Positions 53,260-61,570 of a DNA stretch of 64,000 nucleotides are shown here, piece by piece (position 1 is the stretch's first letter; each line of letters opens with the position of its first letter). Where the stretch lies: assembly GCA_009838645.1 (NCBI GenBank), contig VXRC01000012.1:32993-96992 (forward strand). The letters run 5' to 3'. The position numbers and the translations under genes were made by a program. The notes under the pieces were generated by a model. The model was not told the origin of the DNA. It did no database searches and worked only from the letters and a program-made list of their open reading frames with translations. Source of the stretch: Gemmatimonadota bacterium (GTDB lineage Bacteria > JAAXHH01).

Positions 53260-54177
53260 ATGAATGAACCCGTCGTCTATCTCAACGAAGGATTCGTCCC
53301 CGCCTCCCAGGCCCATCTGAACATCTACGACCTGGGGATCGTCCTGGGGGCCACCGTGACCGAAATGACCCGGACCTTCAGGCATGAACCGTTCCGCCTG
53401 GACGAACATGTGCGGCGGCTTCTGCGGTCGTGCAAATACGCGGGCTTCGCGCTGGACCTTGATCACGGCGGCCTGGTCGAGTGCACGCGAAGCCTGATCG
53501 AGATCAACAGCGGGCTGATCGGCCCGGAGCAGGACCTGGGCGTCGTCCACTTCGTGACGCCGGGGGAGAACCGGATCTACGCGGGGACCGCGGGCAGGAC
53601 CGTGCGCCTCAAGCCTACCTTGTGCATCCACTCCTTTCCACTGCCCTTCTCCGTGTGGCGCCCCTACTTCCGCGAGGGCGCCCACGTGGTCACGCCCTCC
53701 ATCCGCCATGTGCCGCCCCAGTGCGTCGATCCCAAGACCAAGAACCGCTCTCGCCTGCACTACTGGCTGGCCGACCGGCAGACACAGGCCGTCGACCCCG
53801 CCGCCACCTCGCTGCTGCTCGACCTGGACGGCAACCTGACGGAGTGTTCGGGTGCGAACTTCGTCCTGGTGGAGGACGAAACGATCTATACACCCACCAG
53901 CCGCAACATCCTGGAAGGGGTCAGCCTGGTGACGATGCGGGAGATGGCGCCGGAGCTGGGACTGGGCTGGGTCGAGAAGGAACTGCAGCCCTACGATGCC
54001 GTCAATGCCGACGAGGCCTGGTTGACGAGTACGCCGTATTGCCTGGCGCCCTGTACGCGCATCAACGGCACGCCCATCGGCGACGGCCGGCCCGGTCCGC
54101 TGTTCGTTCGGGCCATGGAAGCCTGGAGCCGGCAAGTGGGCATGGACATCCTGGCACAGATCGAAAACACGGACTGA
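53260..54177 (+). CDS. Class IV PLP aminotransferase (BCAT/D-amino-acid type)
   Basis: A 305-residue fold-type IV enzyme. YLNEGFVPASQAHLNIYDLG opens it, TRTFRHEPFRLDEHVRRLL follows, and the PLP Lys is in the segment DPKTKNRSRLHYWLADRQ. LTECSGANFVLVEDETIYTP and TSRNILEGVSLVTM are the cofactor/substrate-binding loops. It could be a branched-chain or D-amino-acid aminotransferase, or aminodeoxychorismate lyase; the sequence does not decide. It is an isolated gene ahead of the heme cluster. Confidence 0.9.
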   Translation: MNEPVVYLNEGFVPASQAHLNIYDLGIVLGATVTEMTRTFRHEPFRLDEHVRRLLRSCKYAGFALDLDHGGLVECTRSLIEINSGLIGPEQDLGVVHFVTPGENRIYAGTAGRTVRLKPTLCIHSFPLPFSVWRPYFREGAHVVTPSIRHVPPQCVDPKTKNRSRLHYWLADRQTQAVDPAATSLLLDLDGNLTECSGANFVLVEDETIYTPTSRNILEGVSLVTMREMAPELGLGWVEKELQPYDAVNADEAWLTSTPYCLAPCTRINGTPIGDGRPGPLFVRAMEAWSRQVGMDILAQIENTD

Positions 54178-54193
54178 CCCGCCCCCTTTCGAC

Positions 54194-54222
54194 TTGATAA
54201 ATACCTGATAAGACGGTATTTT
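54194..54222 (+). promoter_or_regulatory. Promoter and inverted-repeat operator of the heme/siroheme cluster
   Basis: TTGATA (54194-54199), 17-nt spacer, TATTTT (54217-54222). An inverted repeat AAATACC (54199-54205) and GGTATTT (54215-54221), with 9 nt between, lies across the spacer. A further GATACC half-site is at 54225-54230. A repressor bound here would block RNA polymerase. The first gene starts at 54278. Confidence 0.6.
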
Positions 54223-54277
54223 ACGATACCTTGTCGGGTCTGAATTCCTGGAGCGGTTTCACGTGGAGGCTGGTTCC

Positions 54278-55099
54278 ATGGGCATCTACATTCTGCATGG
54301 GTTGATTCTGGCGGGCTACGCAGTCGCCACCGTGGTCTATTTCCGCCATTTCTGGACGAAGCATCCGGGGTCCGGGATCTATGCCAGTCTCTTCCTGATA
54401 TTCGCCCTGGCCTGCCACAGCGCCTTTCTGATCGCCCGAGCCGTCGAATCTAGCCACGCGCCTTTCGTCGGACTGCACGAATCGATGAGCTTTTTCGCGT
54501 GGCTCATCGCCGTGGTCTACCTGTTCCTGGAACGCCGTTTCCACGACCGGTCGCTGGGTGTGTTCGTCCTGCCCCTGGTGCTGGCGGCGCAGACCGTTTC
54601 CACGGTGCTCATGAGTCCCGTCGATCCATTGCCGCCCCTCCTCCAGAGCCCGTGGTTCAACTTCCACGTAACGGCGAGCTTCCTGGCCTACGCGGCCTTT
54701 TCCTTCACCTTCATCACCGGGCTGCTGTATGTGATGCAGATGTATTACATCCATCACCGGCGCGTGGGCCTGGTGTTCTCCCGGCTGCCCGCGCTGGGCA
54801 TGCTGGACGAGATGAACCTGAAGGCGACGCTCATCGGCTGGGTGTTCCTTTCCGCGGGCATCGCCACGGGCATCTGGTGGGCGACGGCCGCGTGGGACTC
54901 GATCACGCCCTGGCTGCTGGACCCGAAAGTACTGTGCGTAATGCTGACCTGGGTCATCTACACCTGCCAGCTGGTTACCCGATATACCGCGGGCTGGCAG
55001 GGTGAACGGGCGGCCATCATTTCCATGGCCGGGTTCGCCTCCGTGCTGCTGGCCTATCTCGGCGCCGGACTCTGGACCAATCTGCACATTTTCGACTAA
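54278..55099 (+). CDS. CcsA/HemX-type cytochrome c assembly membrane protein
   Basis: A 273-residue protein with eight hydrophobic helices. FVGLHESMSFFAWLIAVVYL, the tract WFNFHVTASFLAYAAFSFTF, and the later GIATGIWWATAAWDSITPWL are the WWD-like signature of CcsA/CcmC-like heme handlers. It could act in cytochrome c heme delivery or, as HemX in Bacillus, regulate HemA level. Its place at the head of heme genes favours HemX-like function. The ATG at 54278 has TGGAGG 8 nt upstream; a GTG at 54263 is the other option. Confidence 0.85.
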   Translation: MGIYILHGLILAGYAVATVVYFRHFWTKHPGSGIYASLFLIFALACHSAFLIARAVESSHAPFVGLHESMSFFAWLIAVVYLFLERRFHDRSLGVFVLPLVLAAQTVSTVLMSPVDPLPPLLQSPWFNFHVTASFLAYAAFSFTFITGLLYVMQMYYIHHRRVGLVFSRLPALGMLDEMNLKATLIGWVFLSAGIATGIWWATAAWDSITPWLLDPKVLCVMLTWVIYTCQLVTRYTAGWQGERAAIISMAGFASVLLAYLGAGLWTNLHIFD

Positions 55100-55197
55100 T
55101 GACGGCAGCTGGACGACGGCAACCAGTCGACGTCGACTGGACGACGACAACTGACGGCAACTGACGACAACTGACGGCAACCGACGGCAATTGAGCC
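55100..55197. repeat. 10-bp repeat array between the ccsA-like gene and the siroheme gene
   Basis: At 55141-55190 five 10-bp units of the type CTGACGGCAA/CTGACGACAA stand in series, and related GACGACGGCAA pieces extend back to 55101. It forms an untranslated spacer inside an otherwise tight operon. Confidence 0.85.
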
Positions 55198-55842
55198 ATG
55201 AAAAAATACTATCCCGCCTTCATCGACATCGAAACACAGCCGTGCCTGGTAGTGGGCGGCGGTGCGGTCGCGGAAGAGAAGACGGGATCGCTGCTCGAAT
55301 GCGGCGGGGTCGTTACCGTGATCAGCCCCGATCTGACGGACGGACTGCGTGACCATGCGGACTGCGGCGCATTGCGCTGGTTAGCGAGGCCATACGGACC
55401 TGGCGACGTCCGCGGCTTCAGGCTGGTCATCTCGGCGACGGATTCCACGGAAGTCAACGAGCGGGTCTACCGGGACGCCGAGGCGGAAGGCGTCATGGTC
55501 AACGTGGTGGACGTGCCCGCGCTGTGCCGGTACATCGTGCCTTCCATCGTCCGGCAAGGCGACCTGTGCATCGCCATCTCCACGGGAGGCAAGAGTCCCG
55601 CGCTGGCAAAGAAGATCCGCGGGCAGCTGGAAGGGGCCTACGGGCCCGAGTACGCCGATCTGCTCGACCTGCTTGGCGCGTACCGCCCCCGGATGAAGGC
55701 CGCGTACCCCGATGAAACCGAAACGCGCGCGAGGTTGTGGACGTCCCTGGTCGATTCCGACCTCCTCGATCTCCTGCGCGCCGGACGCGCGGAAGAAGCG
55801 CGCGACAGGGTGGAGTCATGCATCTTACACTCGTCGGACTGA
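55198..55842 (+). CDS. Precorrin-2 dehydrogenase/sirohydrochlorin ferrochelatase (Met8/CysG N-terminal type)
   Basis: A 214-residue protein. YYPAFIDIETQPCLVVGGGA, then VAEEKTGSLLECGGVVTVIS, binds NAD. VNVVDVPALCRYIVPSIVRQ and GDLCIAISTGGKSPALAKKI are the family core, with the active-site Asp in the VVDVP segment. It oxidises precorrin-2 to sirohydrochlorin and can insert iron, making siroheme for the sulfite reductase. hemA overlaps its 3' end by 25 nt. Confidence 0.9.
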   Translation: MKKYYPAFIDIETQPCLVVGGGAVAEEKTGSLLECGGVVTVISPDLTDGLRDHADCGALRWLARPYGPGDVRGFRLVISATDSTEVNERVYRDAEAEGVMVNVVDVPALCRYIVPSIVRQGDLCIAISTGGKSPALAKKIRGQLEGAYGPEYADLLDLLGAYRPRMKAAYPDETETRARLWTSLVDSDLLDLLRAGRAEEARDRVESCILHSSD

Positions 55843-57116
55843 GTCACCATACCGCGCCCATCGACGTGCGCGACCAGGCGGTGCTGACGAAATCGCTCCA
55901 GGAAAAGGCCCTCTCCTTCGTGAAGGCCTCGAGCGGCATCCTGGAAGCGGTGCTGCTGTCCACGTGCAACCGCAGCGAAATGTACGCGACCACCGACGAG
56001 GAACATACCGATCCCGGCCCTATCGAGGCGTGGTTCCACGAGATCCACGGCGTGGACGAGGGCGTACTGTCCCCCTATCTCTATCACCGGAGGGACGAGG
56101 CGGTCATCCGGCACCTGTTCCGGGTGGTCTCCAGCCTGGATTCGATGGTCGTCGGCGAGCAGCAGATCCTCGGCCAGGTCAGAGAGGCCTACATGCAGTC
56201 GCTGAACTCGAAGAACACGGGACTGGTCCTCAACCGGTTGTTCGAAAAGGCGCTGGCCGTGGGCAAGCAGGTGCGGGAGACCACGGAGATCGGGACGGGC
56301 TCGGTTTCCGTCAGTTCCGTGGCGGTCGAACTCGCGCGGAAGATCTTCAAGGACCTGCGGCAGCATACGGCCATGCTGATCGGCGCGGGAGAGACCGGTG
56401 AACGTACCGCGGAGTACCTCGTCGACCAGGGCGTGAAGCGGCTGATCGTCGCCAACCGGACCTACGACCGGGCCGCCGACCTGGCCCACCGCTACGACGG
56501 GATCGCCGTTTCCCTGCAGGACGGACTGCAGATGATCTCCGACGTCGATATCGTCATCAGTTCCACCGGCGCCACCGAACCGGTGCTGGGAAGGGACCGG
56601 ATGGCCGAGATCATGCACGACCGCCGCAACCGTCCCATATTCCTGATCGATATCGCCGCGCCCCGGGACATCGACCCCCGCGTACGCGATCTCTACAATG
56701 TCATCCTCTACGACATGGACGACCTGCAGTCGGTGGTGGACGACAACGCGGAAGCGCGGAAGGCGGAAGCGCAGAAGGTGGAGGCGATCGTCGAGACCGA
56801 GGTGGAGCGGTTGCTCACGTGGTACCAGAACCTCTCTATCGCGCCCACCATCGCCCAACTCCGCCACTTCGCGGACGATATCCGGCACCAGGAGGTCGAC
56901 CGGGCCTTCACCCAGCTTGGCCATCTCTCCGACGAGGACCGGGAGACGATGGTGAAGATGAGCCGCGCCATCGTGAACAAGCTGCTTCATCAACCGACGG
57001 TCCAGCTCAGGAACACTTCCGATCCGGAGCACAGGGACTACCACCTCTACAGCCTGCGTCATCTCTTCGGACTCGACGAGCACGGAAACGACAAGAACGG
57101 CGCCGGGAACGAATAG
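55818..57116 (+). CDS. hemA: Glutamyl-tRNA reductase
   Basis: A 432-residue enzyme that reduces glutamyl-tRNA to glutamate-1-semialdehyde, the first step of heme synthesis. LVGLSHHTAPIDVRDQ opens it. LLSTCNRSEMYA contains the catalytic Cys50, and SLDSMVVGEQQILGQVREAY is highly conserved. The NADPH domain shows MLIGAGETGERTAEYL, and a helical dimerisation end follows. The ATG at 55818 overlaps the precorrin-2 dehydrogenase gene by 25 nt; GTGGAG upstream is its ribosome-binding site. Its stop is inside a 26-bp duplicated block. Confidence 0.96.
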   Translation: MHLTLVGLSHHTAPIDVRDQAVLTKSLQEKALSFVKASSGILEAVLLSTCNRSEMYATTDEEHTDPGPIEAWFHEIHGVDEGVLSPYLYHRRDEAVIRHLFRVVSSLDSMVVGEQQILGQVREAYMQSLNSKNTGLVLNRLFEKALAVGKQVRETTEIGTGSVSVSSVAVELARKIFKDLRQHTAMLIGAGETGERTAEYLVDQGVKRLIVANRTYDRAADLAHRYDGIAVSLQDGLQMISDVDIVISSTGATEPVLGRDRMAEIMHDRRNRPIFLIDIAAPRDIDPRVRDLYNVILYDMDDLQSVVDDNAEARKAEAQKVEAIVETEVERLLTWYQNLSIAPTIAQLRHFADDIRHQEVDRAFTQLGHLSDEDRETMVKMSRAIVNKLLHQPTVQLRNTSDPEHRDYHLYSLRHLFGLDEHGNDKNGAGNE

Positions 57117-57168
57117 CGCGGCGCGTCCGGGTGGCCGAGCAGGAACAGCGCGGCGCGTCCGGGTGGCC
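57111..57168. repeat. 26-bp duplication containing the hemA stop codon
   Basis: GAATAGCGCGGCGCGTCCGG and six more bases at 57111-57136 recur at 57143-57168 with one change (TAG to CAG context), 32 bp apart. The first copy carries the hemA stop (57114-57116). Confidence 0.9.
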
Positions 57169-57188
57169 TGGACATCGATCCCCTTTCC

Positions 57189-58106
57189 ATGGCTTCTTCA
57201 CTGATCATAGGCACCCGCGGCAGCAGGCTGGCCCTCGTCCAGGCCCATTCGGTGGCCAGGGACCTGGAAGCGGGCCGCGACGGCCTGGCCGTGGAGGTGC
57301 GCGTCCTTACGACGAAGGGCGACGCGGACCGGGACGCCTCCCTGGATACCTTCGGCGGCGAGGGCGTCTTCGTCAAGGAACTGGAACGGGCCCTGGTCTC
57401 GAGGGAGATCGACGCGGCTGTGCACAGTCTCAAGGACCTGCCCACGTCCCTTCCGGACGGGTTGGCGATCGCCTCGGTGCCGGAGCGCGTGGACGCGCGC
57501 GACGCCCTGATCAGCCGCGACGGAGCCGGGCTGGACGACCTGCCGGCGGGCGCCCGCGTCGCCACGGGGAGTCCGAGACGGCGGGCTCAACTGCAGCACT
57601 TCCGGCCGGACCTGCGCTTCACGGGGATCCGCGGGAACATCGACACCCGGCTGAAGAAACTGGAAGAAACGGCCGGTCCGGACGCCATCGTGCTGGCCGT
57701 GGCGGGGTTGCAGCGGCTGGGCTGGACGGACCGCATCTCCGAGGTATTGTCTCCGGAAGTCTGCATGCCGGCCGTCGGCCAGGCCGCGCTCGCGATCGAA
57801 ACCCGGAAGGACGACCTGCCCACCCTGGAAGCGGCGCGGCGCATCGACGATCTTCCGGCCAGGCAGGCCGTGACGGCGGAACGGTCCTTTCTCCATCGTA
57901 TCGGCGGCGGTTGCCATACCCCGGTCGGCGCTTGGGGGAGGATCGAGGAAGGTTGCCTGGTGCTGGAAGCCGTCCTGGCCGCCGATGACGGCGAATGGCT
58001 CGTGCGTCAATCCCTGCGCGGACAGCCCGAAGAATGCGCCGATCTGGGCCGCCGGCTCGCCGAGGCGGTGCTGGATCAGGCCAGGCCGACCACGGAATCC
58101 CAATGA
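57189..58106 (+). CDS. hemC: Hydroxymethylbilane synthase (porphobilinogen deaminase)
   Basis: A 305-residue enzyme that joins four porphobilinogens into hydroxymethylbilane. IGTRGSRLALVQAHSVA opens it, AAVHSLKDLPTSLP is the conserved active-site stretch, VATGSPRRRAQLQ binds pyrroles, and GGGCHTPVGAWG contains the cofactor-binding Cys. The stop overlaps the cobA-hemD start by 4 nt. Confidence 0.97.
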   Translation: MASSLIIGTRGSRLALVQAHSVARDLEAGRDGLAVEVRVLTTKGDADRDASLDTFGGEGVFVKELERALVSREIDAAVHSLKDLPTSLPDGLAIASVPERVDARDALISRDGAGLDDLPAGARVATGSPRRRAQLQHFRPDLRFTGIRGNIDTRLKKLEETAGPDAIVLAVAGLQRLGWTDRISEVLSPEVCMPAVGQAALAIETRKDDLPTLEAARRIDDLPARQAVTAERSFLHRIGGGCHTPVGAWGRIEEGCLVLEAVLAADDGEWLVRQSLRGQPEECADLGRRLAEAVLDQARPTTESQ

Positions 58107-59737
58107 ACGCCGAAACCCCAGACAAGTCCGACTCCACCTCGCCGCCGGGCAACAGCGAATCCACGGGCAAGTCCACATCCGCCCCGTCGTCGGGCGCCGC
58201 ATCCGCCCCGACCCCGGGCATGGTATACCTGGTCGGTGCGGGCCCCGGCGACCCCGGTCTGATCACCGTGAAGGGCCTTTCCTGCGTGCGTCGGGCCGAC
58301 GTCGTCGTCGCCGACTTCCTCGCGGACGAACGGCTGGTGGCGGAGGCGCCGGGACACGCCGCGTGCATCCGCGTACCCTGGCGGCCGAGTCGGCAGGCGG
58401 AGATCAACGACCTGCTGGTTCGGCACAGCCGGGCCGGGAAGACCGTGGTCCGGTTGAAGGGCGGCGATCCGTTCGTGTTCGGCCGGGGCGGCGAAGAGGG
58501 ACTGCATCTCCAGCGCGCCGGGATCTCCTTCGAGGTCGTTCCCGGCATCACGGCGGCGGTCGCGGTACCGGCCTACGCCGGTATACCGGTGACCCACCGG
58601 GAGATCACTTCGTCCATGACGGTCGTCACCGGCCACGTGGCGCCGGACAGGGACCGGACGGATCTCGACTGGGAGGCACTTTCCAAACGGATCGGCACGT
58701 TGATCTTCTACATGGGCGCGCGGAACCTGCCCTTCATCGCGGAAAGACTCATCGAACACGGGCGGCCGAAGGACACGCCCGTCGCGCTGATCCAGTGGGG
58801 CACCACGACGGAGCAGAGGACCCTCGTCGGCACGCTGGACGACATCGTTTCCAGGGCCCGGAACGCTTCCTTCACGCCGCCCGTGCTGATCGTCGTGGGC
58901 GAGGTGGTGGCGCTGCGTCCGCAGCTCGACTGGTTCGAAACGAAACCGCTTTTCGGCGTCCGCGCGCTGGTCACGCGCGCCCGGGACCAGGCCGGCGAGC
59001 TGTCGGAGTCGCTCGTCCGCCAAGGCGCGGAGCCGGTCGAAGCGCCGCTGATCCGGATCAAAGCGCCCGATGATTGGTCGGCAGTGGATGCCGCACTGGC
59101 CGATCTCTCCGGCTTCGATCACGTGGTGTTCACCAGCCGGAACGCCGTGGAGGCGTTTTTCTCCCGATTGAATCATCAGGACCTGGATGCCCGGGCACTG
59201 GGCGGGGTCCGCGTCGCCGCGGTGGGCCGGGCCACGGCCGGCACGCTGCGTAGTCGCGGGATCGAAGCGGACGATCAACCCGAGGTCTTCCGGGCCGAAA
59301 AGCTCGTGGAAGCCCTGGCCGGAGAACGCGACCTGCGGGATGCGCGGATCCTCTTCCCCGCGGCGGACATCGCGGGTCCCGCCGTGGAGGAGGGACTGAC
59401 CGCCGCTGGAGCGTCCGTGACCCGGGTGACGGTCTACCGGACGGTCCTTGCAGCGGGCTTGCCGGACGACATAGCGTCCATGCTGGAAGACGGGAAGATT
59501 CATTTGGCCGTGTTTGCGAGTTCGTCGGCCGTGTCGGCGTTCGCAAAGGCCGCGGGGCCGGACGGTCCGCAACGTTGGACCCGGGGCGTACGCATCGCGT
59601 GCATCGGTCCATCGACGGCGGAAACCGCCGCGGAGGCGGGACTGTCCGTGGATATCGTGCCCGGCCAGGCCACGGTCCCGGCGCTCGTGGACGCGATCGT
59701 GCGCGACCGGTTGGCCGCGGGGGAGCGGCTTGAATAA
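58103..59737 (+). CDS. Uroporphyrinogen-III C-methyltransferase/uroporphyrinogen-III synthase fusion
   Basis: A 544-residue two-domain protein. A Ser/Pro-rich, poorly ordered start of about 38 residues (TPDKSDSTSPPGNSESTGKS) is followed by CobA/SUMT from about 39-285: LVGAGPGDPGLITVKG, VRLKGGDPFVFGRGGEE and VVPGITAAVAVPAYAGIPVT. HemD covers about 300-540 (GVRALVTRARDQAGELSESL, then VVFTSRNAVEAFFSRL). It closes the tetrapyrrole ring and starts siroheme synthesis. Such CobA-HemD fusions are known. The 3' end is duplicated at 59739-59771. Confidence 0.95.
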   Translation: MNAETPDKSDSTSPPGNSESTGKSTSAPSSGAASAPTPGMVYLVGAGPGDPGLITVKGLSCVRRADVVVADFLADERLVAEAPGHAACIRVPWRPSRQAEINDLLVRHSRAGKTVVRLKGGDPFVFGRGGEEGLHLQRAGISFEVVPGITAAVAVPAYAGIPVTHREITSSMTVVTGHVAPDRDRTDLDWEALSKRIGTLIFYMGARNLPFIAERLIEHGRPKDTPVALIQWGTTTEQRTLVGTLDDIVSRARNASFTPPVLIVVGEVVALRPQLDWFETKPLFGVRALVTRARDQAGELSESLVRQGAEPVEAPLIRIKAPDDWSAVDAALADLSGFDHVVFTSRNAVEAFFSRLNHQDLDARALGGVRVAAVGRATAGTLRSRGIEADDQPEVFRAEKLVEALAGERDLRDARILFPAADIAGPAVEEGLTAAGASVTRVTVYRTVLAAGLPDDIASMLEDGKIHLAVFASSSAVSAFAKAAGPDGPQRWTRGVRIACIGPSTAETAAEAGLSVDIVPGQATVPALVDAIVRDRLAAGERLE

Positions 59738-59771
59738 CATCGTGCGCGACCGGTTGGCCGCGGGGGAGCGG
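59696..59771. repeat. Exact 33-bp duplication of the cobA-hemD 3' end
   Basis: The 33-bp unit beginning ATCGTGCGCGACCGGTTGGC at 59696-59728 recurs unchanged at 59739-59771, 43 bp apart. The first copy codes for the end of the fusion protein (IVRDRLAAGER). The second copy lies after the stop and is non-coding unless the frame is read through. Confidence 0.95.
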
Positions 59772-59854
59772 TCCGCGTAATAACGATTGCCCCGAAATGA
59801 CGCGCCGGTATATATTTGACGGGCGTGATTCCAGTTAACAAACAGCCGAATACT

Positions 59855-60475
59855 ATGCCTTTTTGTCCGGAATGCGAATGCAAATACGCCCAGGGTGTGG
59901 AGCAGTGTCCCATCTGCGCGACAACCCTGGTCGAAACGCTGAACGAGGCGTCGACCTGGGTTTGTGATGAATGCAAAGAGGAAATCCCGGGCGACGCGAA
60001 GTCCTGCCTGGTCTGCGGGACGGTTTTCGTCGCCGACCTGCGCTGCCTGACCCATCCGGACCAGCCCGCCCACGGACGATGCGTCGTCTGCGGACAGCAC
60101 GTGTGCGGGGACTGCGGCATCCGCCGGCTCGGCCGGTATTTCTGTGAAAGACACGGGTTGGAAGAGGATACGCCGGTCGAGGAGGAGATCCTCTACCGGG
60201 CGGAGGACCGGGAAGCGCTGAACTACCGGCGCTACCTTGCGCAGCAGGGCGTGGATTGCCGTGTGTTCTCGGCCCAACAGGACGCCGGCCTCCTCCTGGA
60301 CGTTCGATCGATCGACGAGGCCAGGATCATCGTGCCTTCGAAACACCGGGCGCCGGCTCGGGAGTGGATGGCGTCACGATCCATCGACGCCGGCCATGTC
60401 CTTTTCCAGTGTGAACGCTGCAGCGCCCTCAACGGATTCGACGGCGGCGGCTGTGCCAACTGCGGCGGCCCCTGA
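59855..60475 (+). CDS. Zinc-ribbon/B-box-like protein in the heme cluster
   Basis: A 206-residue protein from the ATG at 59855. It holds several Cys-x2-Cys zinc knuckles: [40 protein letters not shown], and a B-box-like [20 protein letters not shown] ending in CERHG. A final ribbon is [20 protein letters not shown]. The middle (residues about 115-180) resembles DUF2007-like signal domains ([20 protein letters not shown]). The function is unknown; it is probably a protein-protein or nucleic-acid adaptor. Its last ribbon codons are duplicated after the stop. Confidence 0.82.
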   Translation: MPFCPECECKYAQGVEQCPICATTLVETLNEASTWVCDECKEEIPGDAKSCLVCGTVFVADLRCLTHPDQPAHGRCVVCGQHVCGDCGIRRLGRYFCERHGLEEDTPVEEEILYRAEDREALNYRRYLAQQGVDCRVFSAQQDAGLLLDVRSIDEARIIVPSKHRAPAREWMASRSIDAGHVLFQCERCSALNGFDGGGCANCGGP

Positions 60476-60519
60476 TGCGCCAATACCGGCGGCTGCGCCA
60501 ACTGCGGCGGCCCCTGATG
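60445..60519. repeat. 33-bp duplication of the zinc-ribbon gene 3' end and stop codon
   Basis: CGGCGGCTGTGCCAACTGCG and 13 more bases at 60445-60477 recur at 60487-60519 with one T/C change, 42 bp apart. The unit contains the last codons (GGCANCGGP) and the TGA stop, so the spacer to hemB contains a spare copy of the gene end. Confidence 0.93.
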
Positions 60520-60557
60520 TCCCGATAGCGGCCCTCGACAAAGGACAGGGAAAACCG

Positions 60558-61535
60558 ATGGCATTTCCCGTACACAGGCTGCGGCGCCTGCGCCGCACCG
60601 AGCGTCTGCGAAGGATGGTCGGCGAGACCCGGCTATCCGTGGACGATCTGATCTATCCCCTGTTCATCTGCCCGGGAGAAGGCGTCCGTGCCCCGGTAGA
60701 TTCCATGCCCGGCGTGGAGCGGCTGTCGGTGGACCAGGGCGCGGAAGTCTGCCGCGAAGTCGCGGACCTGGGTATCCCGGCCGTCATGCTCTTCGGCATC
60801 CCTGAGCGCAAGGACGCCTACGGTTCCGGCGCTTACGCGGACGACGGCATCGTCCAACGGGCCATCCGCGCGATCAAGCAGGCGGCGCCGGAAATCACCG
60901 TCATCGGCGACGTGTGCCTCTGCGAGTACACCGACCACGGCCACTGCGGTGTCATCAAAGAAGACGATGTGGAGAACGACGCCACCCTTCGGCTGCTCGT
61001 CCGGACCGCGCTCTCGCAGGCGAAGGCCGGCGCCGACATGGTCGCGCCGTCGGACATGATGGACGGCCGCGTTGGTGCGATACGGGAGGCCCTCGACGAC
61101 GAGCGGCTTTCGCACGTCCCGATCATGGCCTATTCCGCCAAATACGCTTCGGCCTACTACGGGCCCTTTCGCGACGCCGCGGACTCGGTCCCGCAGTTCG
61201 GCGACCGCCGTTCCTACCAGATGGACCCGGCGAACTCCAACGAGGCACTCCGGGAAGTGGAGCTGGACCTCGAGGAAGGCGCCGATATCGTCATGGTCAA
61301 GCCGGCCCTGGCCTATCTAGACGTGATACACCGGGTGAAATCGACCTTTGAAGTGCCGGTGGCCGCTTACAACGTGAGCGGGGAATACGCCATGATCAAG
61401 GCGGCGGGACAGATGGGATGGATCGATGAAGAACGGATCGTCATGGAGTCGCTGACCGCCATAAAGCGCGCTGGCGCCGACATGATCCTCACCTACTTCG
61501 CGCGGGAGGTCGCGCGAGGACTCCAATCCGAATGA
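60558..61535 (+). CDS. hemB: Delta-aminolevulinic acid dehydratase (porphobilinogen synthase)
   Basis: A 325-residue enzyme that condenses two 5-aminolevulinates. The zinc-binding Cys triad is in [16 protein letters not shown]. The Schiff-base lysines are in [14 protein letters not shown] and [13 protein letters not shown], and [16 protein letters not shown] is conserved. The ATG at 60558 is chosen because the family N-terminus ([15 protein letters not shown]) follows; the frame extending to 60237 overlaps the previous gene. It ends next to the short repeats that join it to hemL. Confidence 0.96.
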   Translation: MAFPVHRLRRLRRTERLRRMVGETRLSVDDLIYPLFICPGEGVRAPVDSMPGVERLSVDQGAEVCREVADLGIPAVMLFGIPERKDAYGSGAYADDGIVQRAIRAIKQAAPEITVIGDVCLCEYTDHGHCGVIKEDDVENDATLRLLVRTALSQAKAGADMVAPSDMMDGRVGAIREALDDERLSHVPIMAYSAKYASAYYGPFRDAADSVPQFGDRRSYQMDPANSNEALREVELDLEEGADIVMVKPALAYLDVIHRVKSTFEVPVAAYNVSGEYAMIKAAGQMGWIDEERIVMESLTAIKRAGADMILTYFAREVARGLQSE

Positions 61536-61570
61536 ACCGAATGGAACGAATGGAACGAACCGAATGAACC
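61529..61570. repeat. Short repeats bridging the hemB stop and hemL start
   Basis: CCGAATGAACC occurs at 61529-61539 (containing the hemB TGA) and 61560-61570 (containing the hemL ATG). CGAATGGAACGAA-like units lie between them. Confidence 0.85.

Noticed and set aside
52995..53267. 90-codon ORF before the class IV aminotransferase
   Set aside because: No ribosome-binding site and no domain-like sequence; it covers AT-rich remnant DNA of the broken Big-LRR gene.
52918..54135. 405-codon reverse frame at the broken Big-LRR gene
   Set aside because: It is in another frame from the Big/LRR reading frame and antisense to the aminotransferase.
55141..55190. Possible CRISPR-like array
   Set aside because: Units are 10 bp, directly adjacent, without spacers; it is a simple tandem repeat.
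58076..60346. 756-codon reverse frame
   Set aside because: Antisense to cobA-hemD and the zinc-ribbon gene; no motif support.
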